64,000 nucleotides of DNA, from contig NZ_CP024190.1 in assembly GCF_003391395.1 (NCBI RefSeq), positions 4,278,001 to 4,342,000 of the forward strand, written 5' to 3'. How positions within the stretch are numbered: the stretch's first letter is position 1; the number at the start of each line of letters is the position of its first letter. Source of the DNA: Mycobacterium marinum. Its GTDB lineage: Bacteria; Actinomycetota; Actinomycetes; Mycobacteriales; Mycobacteriaceae. The notes under the pieces were generated by a model that worked only from the letters and a program-made list of their open reading frames with translations, was not told the origin of the DNA and searched no databases. This document shows, one piece after another, positions 40,840 through 51,597 of the stretch. The translations under genes were made by a program, and so were the position numbers.

Positions 40840-42117
40840 TTACCCGACCCTCCCATCGCCCAGCTGCGCGGCGTCGATACGTTCCAAGCGGCCCTCGGTG
40901 TAGGAGGCGATCTGATCGACGACGACCCGCATCCGAGCGCCGTCGTCCCCGGCGGCATTGAACGCCGCGGCAAAGATCGGATCGAGCGTGCGCGGCGCCC
41001 CCGCATACAGCAGCTGCGCCACCCGGTGGATTCGTTCGCGTTGCCGGGCCTGAGTCTCGAGATGCCGCGGATCGGACATGATGAACTGCAGCGCCAGTAT
41101 TTTCAGCACCGCGACCTCGGCTCGCACCAACTCGGGCACGTGCAGATCCGCCTGGTAGCGCACCAGTGGCCCCGGACCGGCCGCGGCACGGGTAGTCGCG
41201 ATCGCGGCGGACGCGAACCGGCCCACCAGCTCGCTGGTCAACTGCTTCAGCGCGACCGAGGCCGCTAACGTCGCGTCGTACTTGCCTACCGCCGCGACGA
41301 CGGGAAGCCCCGACAGCCGACCGGCAGCCTCCATCAATTCGTCGGCACTGACCCGCGAGAATTCGCTCTCCCCCAGCTTGGCCAGCGCCGCCGCCTCGTC
41401 ATGGTCGGCGAGCACCCGCAGATCGATGCGTTCGGAGACGACACCGTCCTCGACGTCGTGCACCGAATAGGCGACATCATCGGCCCAGTCCATCACCTGG
41501 GCTTCCAGGCACGGCCGGCGCTGCGGTGCCCCCTGCCGAACCCAAAGCGCTGGTTGCAGATCTTGGTCGTAGAAACCGAACTTGCGCCGCGCGCGGCCAC
41601 GAGGCCAGGGATATTTGGTGACCGCGTCCAGCGCTGCCCGGGTCAGGTTCAGACCCACGCTAAGGCCGTGTTCATCAAGAACTTTCGGCTCGAGGCTGGT
41701 CAGAATGCGGAAGTTTTGCGCGTTTCCCTCAAAGCCACCGCATCCGGTGGCGACTTCGTCCAGTGCCCGTTCACCGTTGTGCCCGTAGGGCGGGTGCCCG
41801 ATGTCGTGGGCCAGACCCGCCAATTCGACCAGGTCCAAGTCGCAGCCCAGGCCGATCGCCATGCCCCGCCCGATCTGGGCGACTTCCAGTGAGTGGGTCA
41901 ACCGGGTGCGGGGCGTATCGCCTTCGCGCGGTCCGACGACCTGGGTCTTGTCGGCAAGCCTGCGCAGCGCAGCACAGTGCAACACTCGAGCGCGGTCGCG
42001 GGCGAAGTCGGTGCGATGTTGACCTTCGGTGCCCGGCAGACCCGCGGTCTTGGGCGCTTCGACCACGCGCCTTTGGCGGTCGAAGTCGCCATACGGCTCC
42101 TGCTGCTTTGTGCTCAC
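40840..42117 (-). CDS. dgt: Deoxyguanosine triphosphate triphosphohydrolase-like HD protein
   Basis: A 425-residue HD-domain dNTPase starting with a GTG at 42117 ([20 protein letters not shown]). HD motif residues are [20 protein letters not shown] (His), [20 protein letters not shown] (HD), and [17 protein letters not shown] (Asp). It hydrolyses dNTPs to nucleosides and tripolyphosphate. It lies 41 bases upstream of dnaG and is probably co-transcribed, as for Rv2344c. Confidence 0.93.
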   Translation of the reverse strand: MSTKQQEPYGDFDRQRRVVEAPKTAGLPGTEGQHRTDFARDRARVLHCAALRRLADKTQVVGPREGDTPRTRLTHSLEVAQIGRGMAIGLGCDLDLVELAGLAHDIGHPPYGHNGERALDEVATGCGGFEGNAQNFRILTSLEPKVLDEHGLSVGLNLTRAALDAVTKYPWPRGRARRKFGFYDQDLQPALWVRQGAPQRRPCLEAQVMDWADDVAYSVHDVEDGVVSERIDLRVLADHDEAAALAKLGESEFSRVSADELMEAAGRLSGLPVVAAVGKYDATLAASVALKQLTSELVGRFASAAIATTRAAAGPGPLVRYQADLHVPELVRAEVAVLKILALQFIMSDPRHLETQARQRERIHRVAQLLYAGAPRTLDPIFAAAFNAAGDDGARMRVVVDQIASYTEGRLERIDAAQLGDGRVG

Positions 42118-42260
42118 CGCCCCACAGTCTGCCAGGCAGATCGCCGCCGGGACCCACGGCCGGCGCTCGCGCCGACACTGTTTGCCTCCGGCGGCGAATC
42201 GCCCGGACATGCAAAGCCTTGCTCCGATGAGACTGTGTGCTTGCCAGGCTAAATTAGGCT

Positions 42261-44249
42261 ATGCGCATCCCCCGCCTATTTGGCGTGATCTTGATGATCT
42301 TCACCACCGGGCTGCTGTTGGCGCCGCCTTCTGGCGCACAACCGCCATTCCGGCTGGCGAGCTATGTCACCGACAACGCTGACGCGCTCACCAGTTCGGG
42401 TCGCGCGAAGGTGACAACCGCCGTCAACCAGCTCTACACCGAGCGACATGTGCGGCTCTGGGTGGTCTACGTCGACGATTTCTCCGGGCAGAACGCCACG
42501 AACTGGGCACAGCGCACCATGCAAACCAGCGAGTTGGGTGACTACGACGCGATACTGGCCGTGGCCACCGTCGCCCGCTCCTATGCGTTCCTGGTGCCGT
42601 CCACCGTGGACGGGATCACCTCCAGCCAGGTCGAAAGTCTGCGCCGCAACAAGATCGAGCCCAAACTGCGCGACGGCGACTGGGCCGGCGCCGCCGTCGC
42701 CGCGGCGGACGGACTCAACAAATCGCCACGCCCGTCCGGCGGAATACCGCTGCTCGTCGTCCTGAGCGTCCTCGCCGTAGCCGTCGCGATCTTCTGGATT
42801 GTGATGCGCTACCGCGCAAGCCGGCGGCGCACCAACGCACTGGATGCGGCACGGCGGGTCGACCCCACCGATGCCCGGGCTCTCGCCGCGGTGCCGTTGG
42901 ACGTCCTCGACGAACTGTCCCGGTCAATGGTGGTCGATGTCGACAACGCCGTGCGCACCAGTTCCAACGAGCTCGCCGTGGCGATCGACGAGTTCGGCGA
43001 ACAACGGACCGCGCCGTTTTCCCAGGCGGTAAGCAACGCCAAAGCTGCGCTATCCCAAGCGTTTAGCGTGCGTCAGCAGCTTGACGACAGCACCCCCGAG
43101 ACACCCGCGCAGCGGCGTGACCTACTAACCCGGGTGATCGTTTCGGCCGCCAACGCCGACCGCGAACTGGAGTCCCAGACCGAGGCCTTCGAAAAGCTGC
43201 GTGACTTGGTGATCAACGCGCCGGCCCGGCTGGACCTGCTCACCCAGCGATACGTCGAACTCACCACCCGCATTGCCCCGACCGAACAGCGACTGGTCGA
43301 GCTGCACGACGAGTTCGGGGCCACCGCGCTGAGTTCGATCTCCGCCAATGTCGCCTCCGCCCACGAACTGCTGGCTTTCGCCGATAGCAACATCAGCTCG
43401 GCACGTGAGTTGTCCGCAAAGGCAGTCAGCGGCCAACAGACGGGTCTGGTGGATGCGGTACGTGCCGCCGAGTCCGCGCTCGGTCAGGCTCGTTCGCTGC
43501 TCGACGCGGTGGACAGCGCGGCCGGCGACATCGGACATGCGGTTGCCACCATGCCGTCGGTGCTGGCAGACATTCAGGCGGGCATCCAGCACGCCAACGA
43601 GCAATTGCAGAAGTCACCGGCCAACAAATCGGCCTACGCCGCAGAGCTGATCGCGGCCCGCGATGCGGCCGCTCGGGCCGTCGATAACGCTCGCGTCACC
43701 GGCGCCGCGGATCCACTGAGTGCATTTGCCCAGCTCACCACGGCAGACGCCGATCTCGATCGGCTCCTGGCCGCCATCGCCCAGGAGCAGGCAAACGCCG
43801 AACACCTCAGACGTTCACTCGAACAGGCACTGTTCACGGCCGAGTCGCGGATACGCGCGGTCTCGGACTACATCGATACCCGTCGCGGCAGTATCGGGCC
43901 GGAAGCCAGGACCCGGCTGGCCGAGGCCGGACGTCGACTCGACGCCGCACAGAGCTACCGATCGACCAATCCGACCGAAGCGATAGCCCAGGCCAACGCG
44001 GCCTCGACGCTGGCCGCGAACGCGCAGTCGCTGGCCAATTCCGACGTGCAGGCCGCCCAGCGCGCCTACACGCGCCAGGGCGGCAGCAACACCGGCGCAG
44101 TCCTTGGCGGCATCATCATCGGCGACCTCCTCAGCGGAGGCATGCGCGGTGGTTTCGGCGGGTGGAGCCCCACCTCGTTCGGCGGCTCATCGGGCTCGTC
44201 CGGCGACTCATCCGGCGGCGGCTTCCTGGGCGGCGGCGGGCGGTTCTAG
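42261..44249 (+). CDS. TPM-domain membrane protein (Rv2345-like)
   Basis: A 662-residue protein with signal-like N-terminus (MRIPRLFGVILMIFTTGLLL), a TPM domain at residues about 35-150 (YVTDNADALTSSGRAKVTTA; VDDFSGQNATNWAQRTMQTS), a membrane helix at about 165-187 (GGIPLLVVLSVLAVAVAIFW), a long helical coiled-coil region, and a Gly/Ser-rich tail (GGFGGWSPTSFGGSSGSSGD). Matches Rv2345 in position. Diverges from dgt; function unknown. Confidence 0.9.
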   Translation: MRIPRLFGVILMIFTTGLLLAPPSGAQPPFRLASYVTDNADALTSSGRAKVTTAVNQLYTERHVRLWVVYVDDFSGQNATNWAQRTMQTSELGDYDAILAVATVARSYAFLVPSTVDGITSSQVESLRRNKIEPKLRDGDWAGAAVAAADGLNKSPRPSGGIPLLVVLSVLAVAVAIFWIVMRYRASRRRTNALDAARRVDPTDARALAAVPLDVLDELSRSMVVDVDNAVRTSSNELAVAIDEFGEQRTAPFSQAVSNAKAALSQAFSVRQQLDDSTPETPAQRRDLLTRVIVSAANADRELESQTEAFEKLRDLVINAPARLDLLTQRYVELTTRIAPTEQRLVELHDEFGATALSSISANVASAHELLAFADSNISSARELSAKAVSGQQTGLVDAVRAAESALGQARSLLDAVDSAAGDIGHAVATMPSVLADIQAGIQHANEQLQKSPANKSAYAAELIAARDAAARAVDNARVTGAADPLSAFAQLTTADADLDRLLAAIAQEQANAEHLRRSLEQALFTAESRIRAVSDYIDTRRGSIGPEARTRLAEAGRRLDAAQSYRSTNPTEAIAQANAASTLAANAQSLANSDVQAAQRAYTRQGGSNTGAVLGGIIIGDLLSGGMRGGFGGWSPTSFGGSSGSSGDSSGGGFLGGGGRF

Positions 44250-44339
44250 AGCCCACGCCCCCAGCCAACGCAACCGTCTCGACCGTCTCGGCTAGTTGCG
44301 GACAACGGGAACAATTGGGCACAGGGAACATCAGGCACA

Positions 44340-44396
44340 AAAATGTGCACGTCCACGTGCGGGCACCGGGTACCCGTACATGGACGTGCACATTTT
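44340..44396. terminator. Strong hairpin between Rv2345-like and esxO
   Basis: Perfect 16-bp arms AAAATGTGCACGTCCA (44340-44355) and TGGACGTGCACATTTT (44381-44396) surround 25 bases containing a smaller CGGGTACCCG palindrome. The arms end in A and T runs, so it can terminate both convergent transcripts. Confidence 0.8.
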
Positions 44397-44457
44397 CGGT
44401 AGGGCGGGCGCACCGGCCAGCGGTGCGCCGCCGCGAACCGAAACTTCTCCAGACCTA

Positions 44458-44742
44458 TCAGGCCCAGCTGGAACCGACGGCGCTGTCCGTTTGCGCCATG
44501 TTGTTGCCGGCAGCCTGAACCTTCTGGCCGTGCGAGTTGGCCTGCTCGTAGATCACCTGGAAGTTGCGACCCAACTGGGTGATGAACTCCTGGCAAGCCA
44601 CCGAACCGGCGCCACCCCAGAAGTCACCGGCGGCCAGCACATCGCGAACGATGGCCTGGTGCTCGGCCTCCAACGAAGCGGCCTGTGCGCGGATGAGGGC
44701 GCCGTGGGCGTCGACATCGCCGAACTGGTAGTTAATTGTCAT
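44458..44742 (-). CDS. esxO: ESAT-6-like protein EsxO (Mtb9.9 family)
   Basis: A 94-residue WXG100 protein (MTINYQFGDVDAHGALIRAQ) with the W-G bend in AGDFWGGAGSVACQEF and the C-terminal QTDSAVGSSWA of the Mtb9.9 family. It is exported by a type VII system, probably ESX-5, as a heterodimer with EsxP encoded upstream. Synteny equals Rv2346c. Confidence 0.93.
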   Translation of the reverse strand: MTINYQFGDVDAHGALIRAQAASLEAEHQAIVRDVLAAGDFWGGAGSVACQEFITQLGRNFQVIYEQANSHGQKVQAAGNNMAQTDSAVGSSWA

Positions 44743-44804
44743 TGAACCTGTTCTCCTTAGCTTGTAAAAGTGTTTGGCTGCAACAGCTTTCGCTGCGGTG
44801 GACG

Positions 44805-45113
<309 letters not shown>

Positions 45114-45233
45114 CTAATTCTCTCGACTCAGTTACCTGGGACTACTCATGCAGATTGATTGTTGGTATTGCCGACTGCGGGATCCCCAAGCCGCCAATCA
45201 ATCGTGAAGGAATGACTGTCTTCCCCCTCTCTC

Positions 45234-45551
45234 TCAACCGGCCGCCGGCGAATTCGGTATCACGCTGCTGGTACGGGGCATCTCGAAATGAGGTTCGGCA
45301 TTTGCTGCCTCCCACTCCCTCCATTCCGCCCACTCGTCCCACTCGTCGGTACCGGCAGCTGCCGCATCCACGTTTTCTTCGACCACGGCCTCGGCGCCTT
45401 CTTCAGGCTCCGGTGCCCAATGGTCGTAGTCATCCGGCGGAACGGCCGTACCCCAGCTGAGCGGAACCGACAAGCCGCAGAGCAGCCCCGACTCACCCCG
45501 TTTAGCCGCCACAGCATCAGGTGGCAAGGGCGGACCAAGAGGCAATAGCAC
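45234..45551 (-). CDS. Rv2348c-like acidic protein
   Basis: A 105-residue protein from a GTG at 45551 (VLLPLGPPLPPDAVAAKRGE). The middle is very acidic and Trp-rich (DEWDEWAEWREWEAANAEPH) and it ends SSVIPNSPAAG. The pattern matches Rv2348c between esxP and plcC. No catalytic motif; possibly a secreted antigen, given the ESX context. Confidence 0.82.
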   Translation of the reverse strand: MLLPLGPPLPPDAVAAKRGESGLLCGLSVPLSWGTAVPPDDYDHWAPEPEEGAEAVVEENVDAAAAGTDEWDEWAEWREWEAANAEPHFEMPRTSSVIPNSPAAG

Positions 45552-45837
45552 GCTGTCCCCTTCCAGTGCCGATCTCAAGACCCCAACTCTCAATGGCGAA
45601 ATACAAACCACCAAGCACCCGCATCGTAAGCCAATATCGCGGGCCATATGCCCCGATTGATCGAATTTTCTGGGGGCCCAGACGGACACCGCTCGATGTG
45701 CGACTTGCACAGCGAACGGCTCACGACGGTCCGGCCGACACCGGCTCGACCTGCCCCTCGACCAGCGCCGCGTGGGCCCCATGCCGCCCGGCTGCGATGG
45801 CGGTGGGCTCCCTTTGGCATAGGCAGCTATTCAGCGA

Positions 45838-47397
45838 CTAACAGATGCCGCTGGGGACGCCACGCACCGGTCCGGACTCCTGTGTGGGCGTCGTCTGGGG
45901 ATAAGGCACCCGATACGGAAGCCCTTCGTTGAGAAATCCCAACACCGCATTCGGTACGCAGTTGATCAGCTTCGGCAGTTGTTTGGCCGGATGGTCGAGG
46001 TTGGGCGGCGAGGGGTTGGGCGGGACAGCGAAATTGAATGCAGAAGTCATGTCCCCGGTCACGCTGGCCCGCCATGGGGTCAGGTTGGGAACCGGCACCC
46101 CGAATCGCTTGCCGATCAGCTGCAGCTGCGAAGTGTGGTCGAACCGCTCGTGAGCCAGCAGTCCGCCGCGGCTGTAGGGAGAAATGACAAAGCAAGGCAC
46201 TCGATAGCCCAGGCCAATCGGCCCGCGGATACCGCCGGACCCGTCGACCGTGTTGATGTCGACCGTTGGGGGGATCCATTCACCAGGCGTACCCTCCGGC
46301 GGCGTCGGCGGCGTCACGTGGTCGAAGAAGCCGCCGTGTTCGTCGTAGGCGATGATCAGCGCGGTCTTCTCCCACACGGCCGGGTTTCGCAGCAAGGCCC
46401 GGATCAGGTTGACGATGGTGACCGCACCGACCGCGACCGGGAACGAGGGATGCTCGGACTCGACGGTCAGGGGGACGACCCACGACACCTGCGGCAACCG
46501 GTTGTTCATGATGTCGAGCACAAAGTCGGCGGGATAACGCGGCGCAATGCCGTAGCGGGCCAGATCCGACCGCGGATCTCCCGCCTGCTTGAAGCTGCCC
46601 ACATATCCGTTGCGGCTCAGCGATGTGTCGTTGAGCCCGCCGAGCAACTTGCTGTTGTAGACCTTCCAGCTGACACCGGCATCGCTGAGATTCTCTGGCA
46701 TCAGACGCCAGCTGAATGTCAACTTCGGCTGAATAGTCGGCTCGACGATTTGAGGGCCGCCTTTGTCACCGTCAGGATTGACGGTTCCACTGATCCAGTA
46801 CAGCCGATTGGGCATTGTCCCGCCCAACAGCGACGAGTGGTACTGGTCGCATATCGTGAAGGTGTCGGCCAGCAGGTAATGGATGGGTATGTCCGGGCGT
46901 GCGTAATAACCCATTACCACCGGCGTATTGGCTTGCGACCGCGTCCTGGCCTGCGCGGCCAACCAGCCGTCGTTGCCGCCCCCATTCCAAGACAGGTGGG
47001 CGGCGATCCACTGGTGATCGGGATCGTTGACGCACTCGCCAACTCCGTTGGGACCCCGGGTCGTATCGATGCGATAGGGCACCGTGGTACCGGCCGGATC
47101 GACCGATTGTGTCCGCGGGTCCCAACCCTTCTGCTGAAACAACGACGTTGGGGTGTCGAACCCGTCCACACTCGAGAGCGAGCCGAAATAGTGGTCAAAA
47201 GACCGGTTTTCCTGAAGACACAACACGATGTGCTCAATATCGGTCAGATGTCCGGAGCACGGACCGGCCGCATAAGCCTTTTCAATCACCGGAGCGGCCC
47301 AGTCTGTGAGAAAAGCGCCGGCGCCAACCCCGGTGGCCTTAGCCATAAATTCTCGACGTGACATTCCGGCGAACGCGTCTCGGCTCACCATGCGCAC
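45838..47397 (-). CDS. plcC: Phospholipase C, PlcC-type (Tat-exported)
   Basis: A 519-residue phosphoesterase-family phospholipase C hydrolysing phosphatidylcholine/sphingomyelin-type lipids. A Tat signal is present ([20 protein letters not shown]). [20 protein letters not shown] is the family signature, with the nucleophile region and metal ligands further on ([20 protein letters not shown]). The ending GVPSGIC and other residues agree better with PlcC (Rv2349c) than PlcA. A slightly longer N-terminus is possible from the upstream ATG codons. Confidence 0.9.
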   Translation of the reverse strand: MRMVSRDAFAGMSRREFMAKATGVGAGAFLTDWAAPVIEKAYAAGPCSGHLTDIEHIVLCLQENRSFDHYFGSLSSVDGFDTPTSLFQQKGWDPRTQSVDPAGTTVPYRIDTTRGPNGVGECVNDPDHQWIAAHLSWNGGGNDGWLAAQARTRSQANTPVVMGYYARPDIPIHYLLADTFTICDQYHSSLLGGTMPNRLYWISGTVNPDGDKGGPQIVEPTIQPKLTFSWRLMPENLSDAGVSWKVYNSKLLGGLNDTSLSRNGYVGSFKQAGDPRSDLARYGIAPRYPADFVLDIMNNRLPQVSWVVPLTVESEHPSFPVAVGAVTIVNLIRALLRNPAVWEKTALIIAYDEHGGFFDHVTPPTPPEGTPGEWIPPTVDINTVDGSGGIRGPIGLGYRVPCFVISPYSRGGLLAHERFDHTSQLQLIGKRFGVPVPNLTPWRASVTGDMTSAFNFAVPPNPSPPNLDHPAKQLPKLINCVPNAVLGFLNEGLPYRVPYPQTTPTQESGPVRGVPSGIC

Positions 47398-47786
47398 TCC
47401 TTCGCGTGTCGTGGGTCACCTTATGTTGAGGACGCACACAGGCGACAAATGCCGACCGGCGTGTCATCCGGGGATTGTTGCCATGTCCAATAGCGCGCGT
47501 ATGCGTGAACCGGGCCCAACCGTTGCATGGCGCCGCAATCTTGCGCGCGTGTTATCCCCGCCGCCGCTGTGGAAATGACGGGTTCTCGCGCATCGGCCCT
47601 GCCGCACAAGCATTTTCAGACATCGGACCGACCGATGACGCGACTGCGCCGGTAGCGGCCAATTCCATTGCCCGCCAATCGAATCCACAGAACTTCGCCG
47701 GATCACGCCGGCCAGGGCGGACCCGCGGCGCACCATCAGGACGCGCCGGGTGTCGTCGGTACCGCGATCGCCTCAGTGCGCTCTGG
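47398..47786. other. 389-base spacer between plcC and plcA
   Basis: Apart from small shadow frames, no gene is seen. In M. tuberculosis plcB lies between plcC and plcA. No plcB remnant is recognisable in this stretch by eye. It may contain the plcC promoter. Confidence 0.6.
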
Positions 47787-49349
47787 TCACACACACAATC
47801 CGCTGGGAATCCCACGCACCGGGGTGCTTTCCTGGCCGGGCATCGACTGGGGATAGGGCACTCGATATGGGATGGCCGGGAAAGTTCCATCCGAGGTTCC
47901 CAGCACCACGTTCGGGATACATTGCGGGAGTTTTGGCACCGCCGCCAGAAGCGGATGACTCAAATTGGGCCGCGACGGATTTGGCGGGGTTGCGAAGTTG
48001 AACGTTGAGGTCATGTCGCCGACCACGCCATCTCGCCACGCGGTCAGGTTGGGCACTGGCACGTCGAATCGCTTGCTGATCAACTTCAGCTGCGAGGTGT
48101 GATCGAAGATGTCATGGACCATCAAGCCCCCGCGGCTGAACGGCGACACAACAATGCAGGGCACTCGGAAGCCCAGCCCCAGCGGTCCGCGGATTCCGCC
48201 CGACCCCGGGACTGAATTGATGTCCGGCACCGTTACCCATTCCCCGGGCGTCCCGGGGGGCGCCGTCGGCGGGGTCACGTGATCGAAAAAGCCACCATTC
48301 TCGTCATAACTGATGATCAAGGCCGTCTTCTCCCACACCGCGGGATTGGACAGCAGGATCCGCAGCGCCGTCACCATGGCCACAGCGCCCAACGCGACCG
48401 GAAGCGCGGGGTGTTCGGACTGCAGGAAGTTCGGCACCAACCAAGAAACCTTCGGCAGTCTGTTGGCCTTGACGTCGGCGGCGAAGTCCACCGGGTAGCC
48501 CGGCGCGATGCCGTACCTGGCCAGGTTCGACCGCGGATCACCGGACTGCTTGAAGGCCTGGACCAGGCCATTGTTGCTGATCGGGGTATTGATGAAGCGC
48601 CCCGCGTCTTTGTTCTGGTAGACCTTCCAACTCACGCCGGCGTCCTCGAGGTTCTCCGGCATGATGCGCCAGCTGTATTGATGCAGCGGCAGAAAGCCGG
48701 GTTCGACGAGTTGGGGCCCTCCGTTGGTGCCAGCCGGGTCATTCCAGGCGCTCATCCAGTACAGCCTGTTGGGCAAAGTGCCGGTCAACAGCGAGCAGTG
48801 GTAGCCGTCGCAGATTGTGAACGTATCGGCCAGCAAATGGTGGATCGGTATGTCTTGGCGCGTGTAGTAGCCCATTGTCATCGGGACGTAGGGCCCCGTG
48901 CGGGTATTCGCCTGAGCGGGCAACCAGTTGTCGTTGGCGCCGCCGTTCCACGAGAGATGCATTGCGGTCCATTGGTGCTCCGGGTCGTTGACACACTCGC
49001 CGTCCAAGAAAGGGCCGCGGGTGGTGTCGAGCCGGAACGGAATGGTGGTCCCTGCTGGGTCCAGCGCCTGCGTCCTGGGGTTCCAACCTTTTTGCTGAAA
49101 CGCCGGCGATGGGTCGCTGAAACCCCGAATGCTGGAGAGGGTGCCGAAGTAATGGTCAAATGACCGGTTCTCCTGCATCAACAGCACGATGTGCTCGATG
49201 TCAGTGAGCTGACCTGAGCACGGCCCGGCACCATATGCCTTTTCGATGACCGGCCCCGCATAGTCCATCAGCAATGCCGCGGCACCAGCGCCCGTCATCT
49301 TGGCGATGAACTCCCGGCGCGACATTCCTCGGAACGGGTTGCCGCTCAC
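47787..49349 (-). CDS. plcA: Phospholipase C, PlcA-type (Tat-exported)
   Basis: A 520-residue homologue of the preceding gene, with Tat motif [20 protein letters not shown] and [60 protein letters not shown] and the ending RGIPSGLCV resemble PlcA (Rv2351c) more than PlcB or PlcC. It is secreted and linked to host-lipid use and cytotoxicity in M. tuberculosis. Confidence 0.9.
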   Translation of the reverse strand: MSGNPFRGMSRREFIAKMTGAGAAALLMDYAGPVIEKAYGAGPCSGQLTDIEHIVLLMQENRSFDHYFGTLSSIRGFSDPSPAFQQKGWNPRTQALDPAGTTIPFRLDTTRGPFLDGECVNDPEHQWTAMHLSWNGGANDNWLPAQANTRTGPYVPMTMGYYTRQDIPIHHLLADTFTICDGYHCSLLTGTLPNRLYWMSAWNDPAGTNGGPQLVEPGFLPLHQYSWRIMPENLEDAGVSWKVYQNKDAGRFINTPISNNGLVQAFKQSGDPRSNLARYGIAPGYPVDFAADVKANRLPKVSWLVPNFLQSEHPALPVALGAVAMVTALRILLSNPAVWEKTALIISYDENGGFFDHVTPPTAPPGTPGEWVTVPDINSVPGSGGIRGPLGLGFRVPCIVVSPFSRGGLMVHDIFDHTSQLKLISKRFDVPVPNLTAWRDGVVGDMTSTFNFATPPNPSRPNLSHPLLAAVPKLPQCIPNVVLGTSDGTFPAIPYRVPYPQSMPGQESTPVRGIPSGLCV

Positions 49350-49999
49350 CTAATCGCCTCCCTGAAAACACTTCAGATCACGGTAGTGTTACGGAGGCGG
49401 TCAACAGCGGCAGGCCGACCGGCGTGTCGTTCTGGGTTTTGGTTACCGGCAACTATGTTCGCCGTTCGCTTCGGCAGCACAATGCGGCGTGTTTTGACAG
49501 ATTTCGGGCAACTCACAGGTCGCCTGAATTGCATTCAAATGCCGTCAAAACCACCGCCGGGGTCGCGCCGTCGATCATCGGCAACCAGCTACCAACAACC
49601 GCAAGGCCCGGCGATCCTTCGAAGGATCACGGGGTTGATCCCCCGAGCGCAGGCCGGCGGGCCACGGTGGCATCGGCGCCCGCGGGCCGCTCGACGCAGC
49701 GATAGCCACTAACTGCGGAACGACATTTTTTAAAAGGCATCACGACAAAAATTTATCTAGTCTCACATTCCTAATCGATCCCTCATAGAGCCATTTCTCG
49801 CCCCGCCTCCGGCCCCAACAACACAGAGTTTCCCCTGTTCAGAGGCCACCCATCCACACGAGTATCGACAAACTTGAGCAACTAGGATCTTATTCTGAAG
49901 CCAGAAGCGATTCGCGGCTCGAGTAATCCGGTCGTGATCGGAAAATCGATCATCGATATGGGTTTCGTAACCCACGCGGTCGTTGTAGCGTCCGTTCCC
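49350..49999. other. Divergent spacer plcA / GAP-family gene, with palindrome
   Basis: About 650 bases without a credible gene. GATCCTTCGAAGGATC (49613-49628) is a perfect 16-base palindrome that could be an operator. An A/T-rich stretch at 49720-49780 is a probable promoter region for the rightward gene. Confidence 0.55.
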
Positions 50000-50722
50000 A
50001 TGTGGTGCACGGTGCTGGTGTTAGCTCTTGTGGCGACGGCCGACCCGGTGCGGCTCGGGATCAGCGTCCTGCTGTCATCGCGCCCTCGCCCCCTGGGCCA
50101 GCTGATCGCGTTCTGGCTGGGCGGCATCACCACTTGCGTCACGCTGGCGCTAGGTGTCCTGTTTGGACTGCGCGAGTTCACGCTGGAAACCATGCAGCGA
50201 GTTCAACATGCCACAGCCAGCTCGGCGGCCGGGCATATTCAGATCGCAATGGGCGTGCTGGCACTGCTGATCGCGGGACTTGCGGTCGGTATTTCACCGC
50301 GCCAACGCGCGCAATTCGGCGTGCCAGGCAGCAATTCATCCCACTGGCAGGTCCTGACATCGACCACGTTCGCACGCTTGTCGATGCGCGCCCAGTTTGC
50401 GCTGGAGGCGCGCCCGCTGCGGATGGCGTTCCTTCTCGGGGCGGCAATGCTGATCGATTTCAGATTCTTGGCGGCGCTCACCGCGATTCTGGCGTCCGGT
50501 GCTGCCGCAGGTACCCAAGTCAGTGCGGCCGGGATCTACACCCTTATCGCGCTGGCCTTCATCGAGCTTCCGCTGGCCAGCCAATTGGCCGCGCCAGCGA
50601 GCACCGGCCGAATCATGTCCTCGCTACATAGCTACGTCAAAGCCCGACGGCAGCAGCTTGTTGGCGTCGTCATCGCCGTGCTCGGCGTATTCCTCATGAC
50701 CAGCGGGATGGGCCACATCTGA
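50000..50722 (+). CDS. GAP (Sap)-family integral membrane protein
   Basis: About 240 residues from an ATG at 50000, where the family usually starts (MWCTVLVLALVATADPVRLG); longer starts at 49958 (ATG) and 49934 (GTG) exist. LSSRPRPLGQLIAFWLGGIT is the GAP/Sap hallmark. About six membrane helices are spread over the length. Members of the family are linked to glycolipid or glycopeptidolipid export. Its operon context is not informative. Confidence 0.75.
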   Translation: MWCTVLVLALVATADPVRLGISVLLSSRPRPLGQLIAFWLGGITTCVTLALGVLFGLREFTLETMQRVQHATASSAAGHIQIAMGVLALLIAGLAVGISPRQRAQFGVPGSNSSHWQVLTSTTFARLSMRAQFALEARPLRMAFLLGAAMLIDFRFLAALTAILASGAAAGTQVSAAGIYTLIALAFIELPLASQLAAPASTGRIMSSLHSYVKARRQQLVGVVIAVLGVFLMTSGMGHI

Positions 50723-50860
50723 CTAGGGTTTGGCCCCGTGAAGGGCCCCCGACCATCAATTCACCGGGCCGGCGCGCACCGATACGTCAAGTTCGGAGGA
50801 ACTTGAACCTATTGCAGTGCAACAAATTTGGTGCGGGGTGCTGGTCTTGATAGGGCAGCG

Positions 50861-50897
50861 GCGCGGGTGCCGCAGCTCGCCTGCGTGTCACCCGCGC
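50861..50897. terminator. Hairpin after esx copy A
   Basis: GCGCGGGTG (50861-50869) pairs with CACCCGCGC (50889-50897), just downstream of the leftward esx pair. A similar hairpin with longer arms follows copy B. Probably terminates the operon. Confidence 0.6.
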
Positions 50898-50922
50898 CCC
50901 TGATCGCCGACTGGTTGGCCGG

Positions 50923-51207
50923 CTATGCCCAGCTCGAACCCACCGCGGAGTCGGTGCTGGCCATGTTGTTACCGGCAGCCTGCACCTTCTGACCGTGGGC
51001 ATTGGCCTGCTGGTAGATCACCTGGAAATTACGGCCCAACTGCGAGATGAACTCCTGGCACGCCACCGACCCGGCACCACCCCAGAAATCCCCAGCGGCC
51101 AACACATCACGCACAATCGCCTGATGCTCAGCCTCCAACGCCGCCGCCTGAGCCCGAATCAGCGCCCCATGGGCATCCACATCACCGAACTGGTAATTGA
51201 TCGTCAT
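50923..51207 (-). CDS. ESAT-6-like protein, Mtb9.9 family, copy A (EsxX-type)
   Basis: A 94-residue WXG100 protein (MTINYQFGDVDAHGALIRAQ) with AGDFWGGAGSVACQEF and ending STDSAVGSSWA. Identical in sequence to the copy at 53039. It follows its 98-residue partner by 14 bases. In M. tuberculosis strains with an intact PPE38 locus the equivalent genes are esxX and esxY. Confidence 0.92.
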   Translation of the reverse strand: MTINYQFGDVDAHGALIRAQAAALEAEHQAIVRDVLAAGDFWGGAGSVACQEFISQLGRNFQVIYQQANAHGQKVQAAGNNMASTDSAVGSSWA

Positions 51208-51221
51208 CGCCCCAACCCCTC

Positions 51222-51518
51222 CTAGCTACCCAAAACCTGCTGCGAAGCCTGCTCTTGCTGCTCGTAGTTGTTCGCGTCGCGAACCAACCCGTCACGCACC
51301 CCATGCAGCATGTTCACAATGTTGCGGAAGGCCGTGTTCATCTGACCCATGGTGTCCAGCGAAGTCGCCGACGCCATACCGCTCCAGCCCGCGCCGGCGA
51401 TGTTCTGCGACGACGCCCACATCTTGCGGGCCTCATCCTCAACCGTCTGCGCATGCATCTCAAAACGACCCGCCATGTCCCGCATCGCATGCGGGTCAGT
51501 CATAAACCGAGTAGTCAC
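51222..51518 (-). CDS. ESAT-6-like protein, QILSS family, copy A (EsxY-type)
   Basis: A 98-residue WXG100 protein ([20 protein letters not shown]) with [16 protein letters not shown] and ending QQVLGS. Identical to the copy at 53338. It would dimerise with the downstream 94-residue protein and be secreted by ESX-5. Confidence 0.92.
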   Translation of the reverse strand: MTTRFMTDPHAMRDMAGRFEMHAQTVEDEARKMWASSQNIAGAGWSGMASATSLDTMGQMNTAFRNIVNMLHGVRDGLVRDANNYEQQEQASQQVLGS

Positions 51519-51597
51519 TGCCTATTCCCCTTTCCCAAAAGACATTCAGACCCGACCAAGTACCGCAAACCCGAAACCCCGACCAATCACCCCCCGC

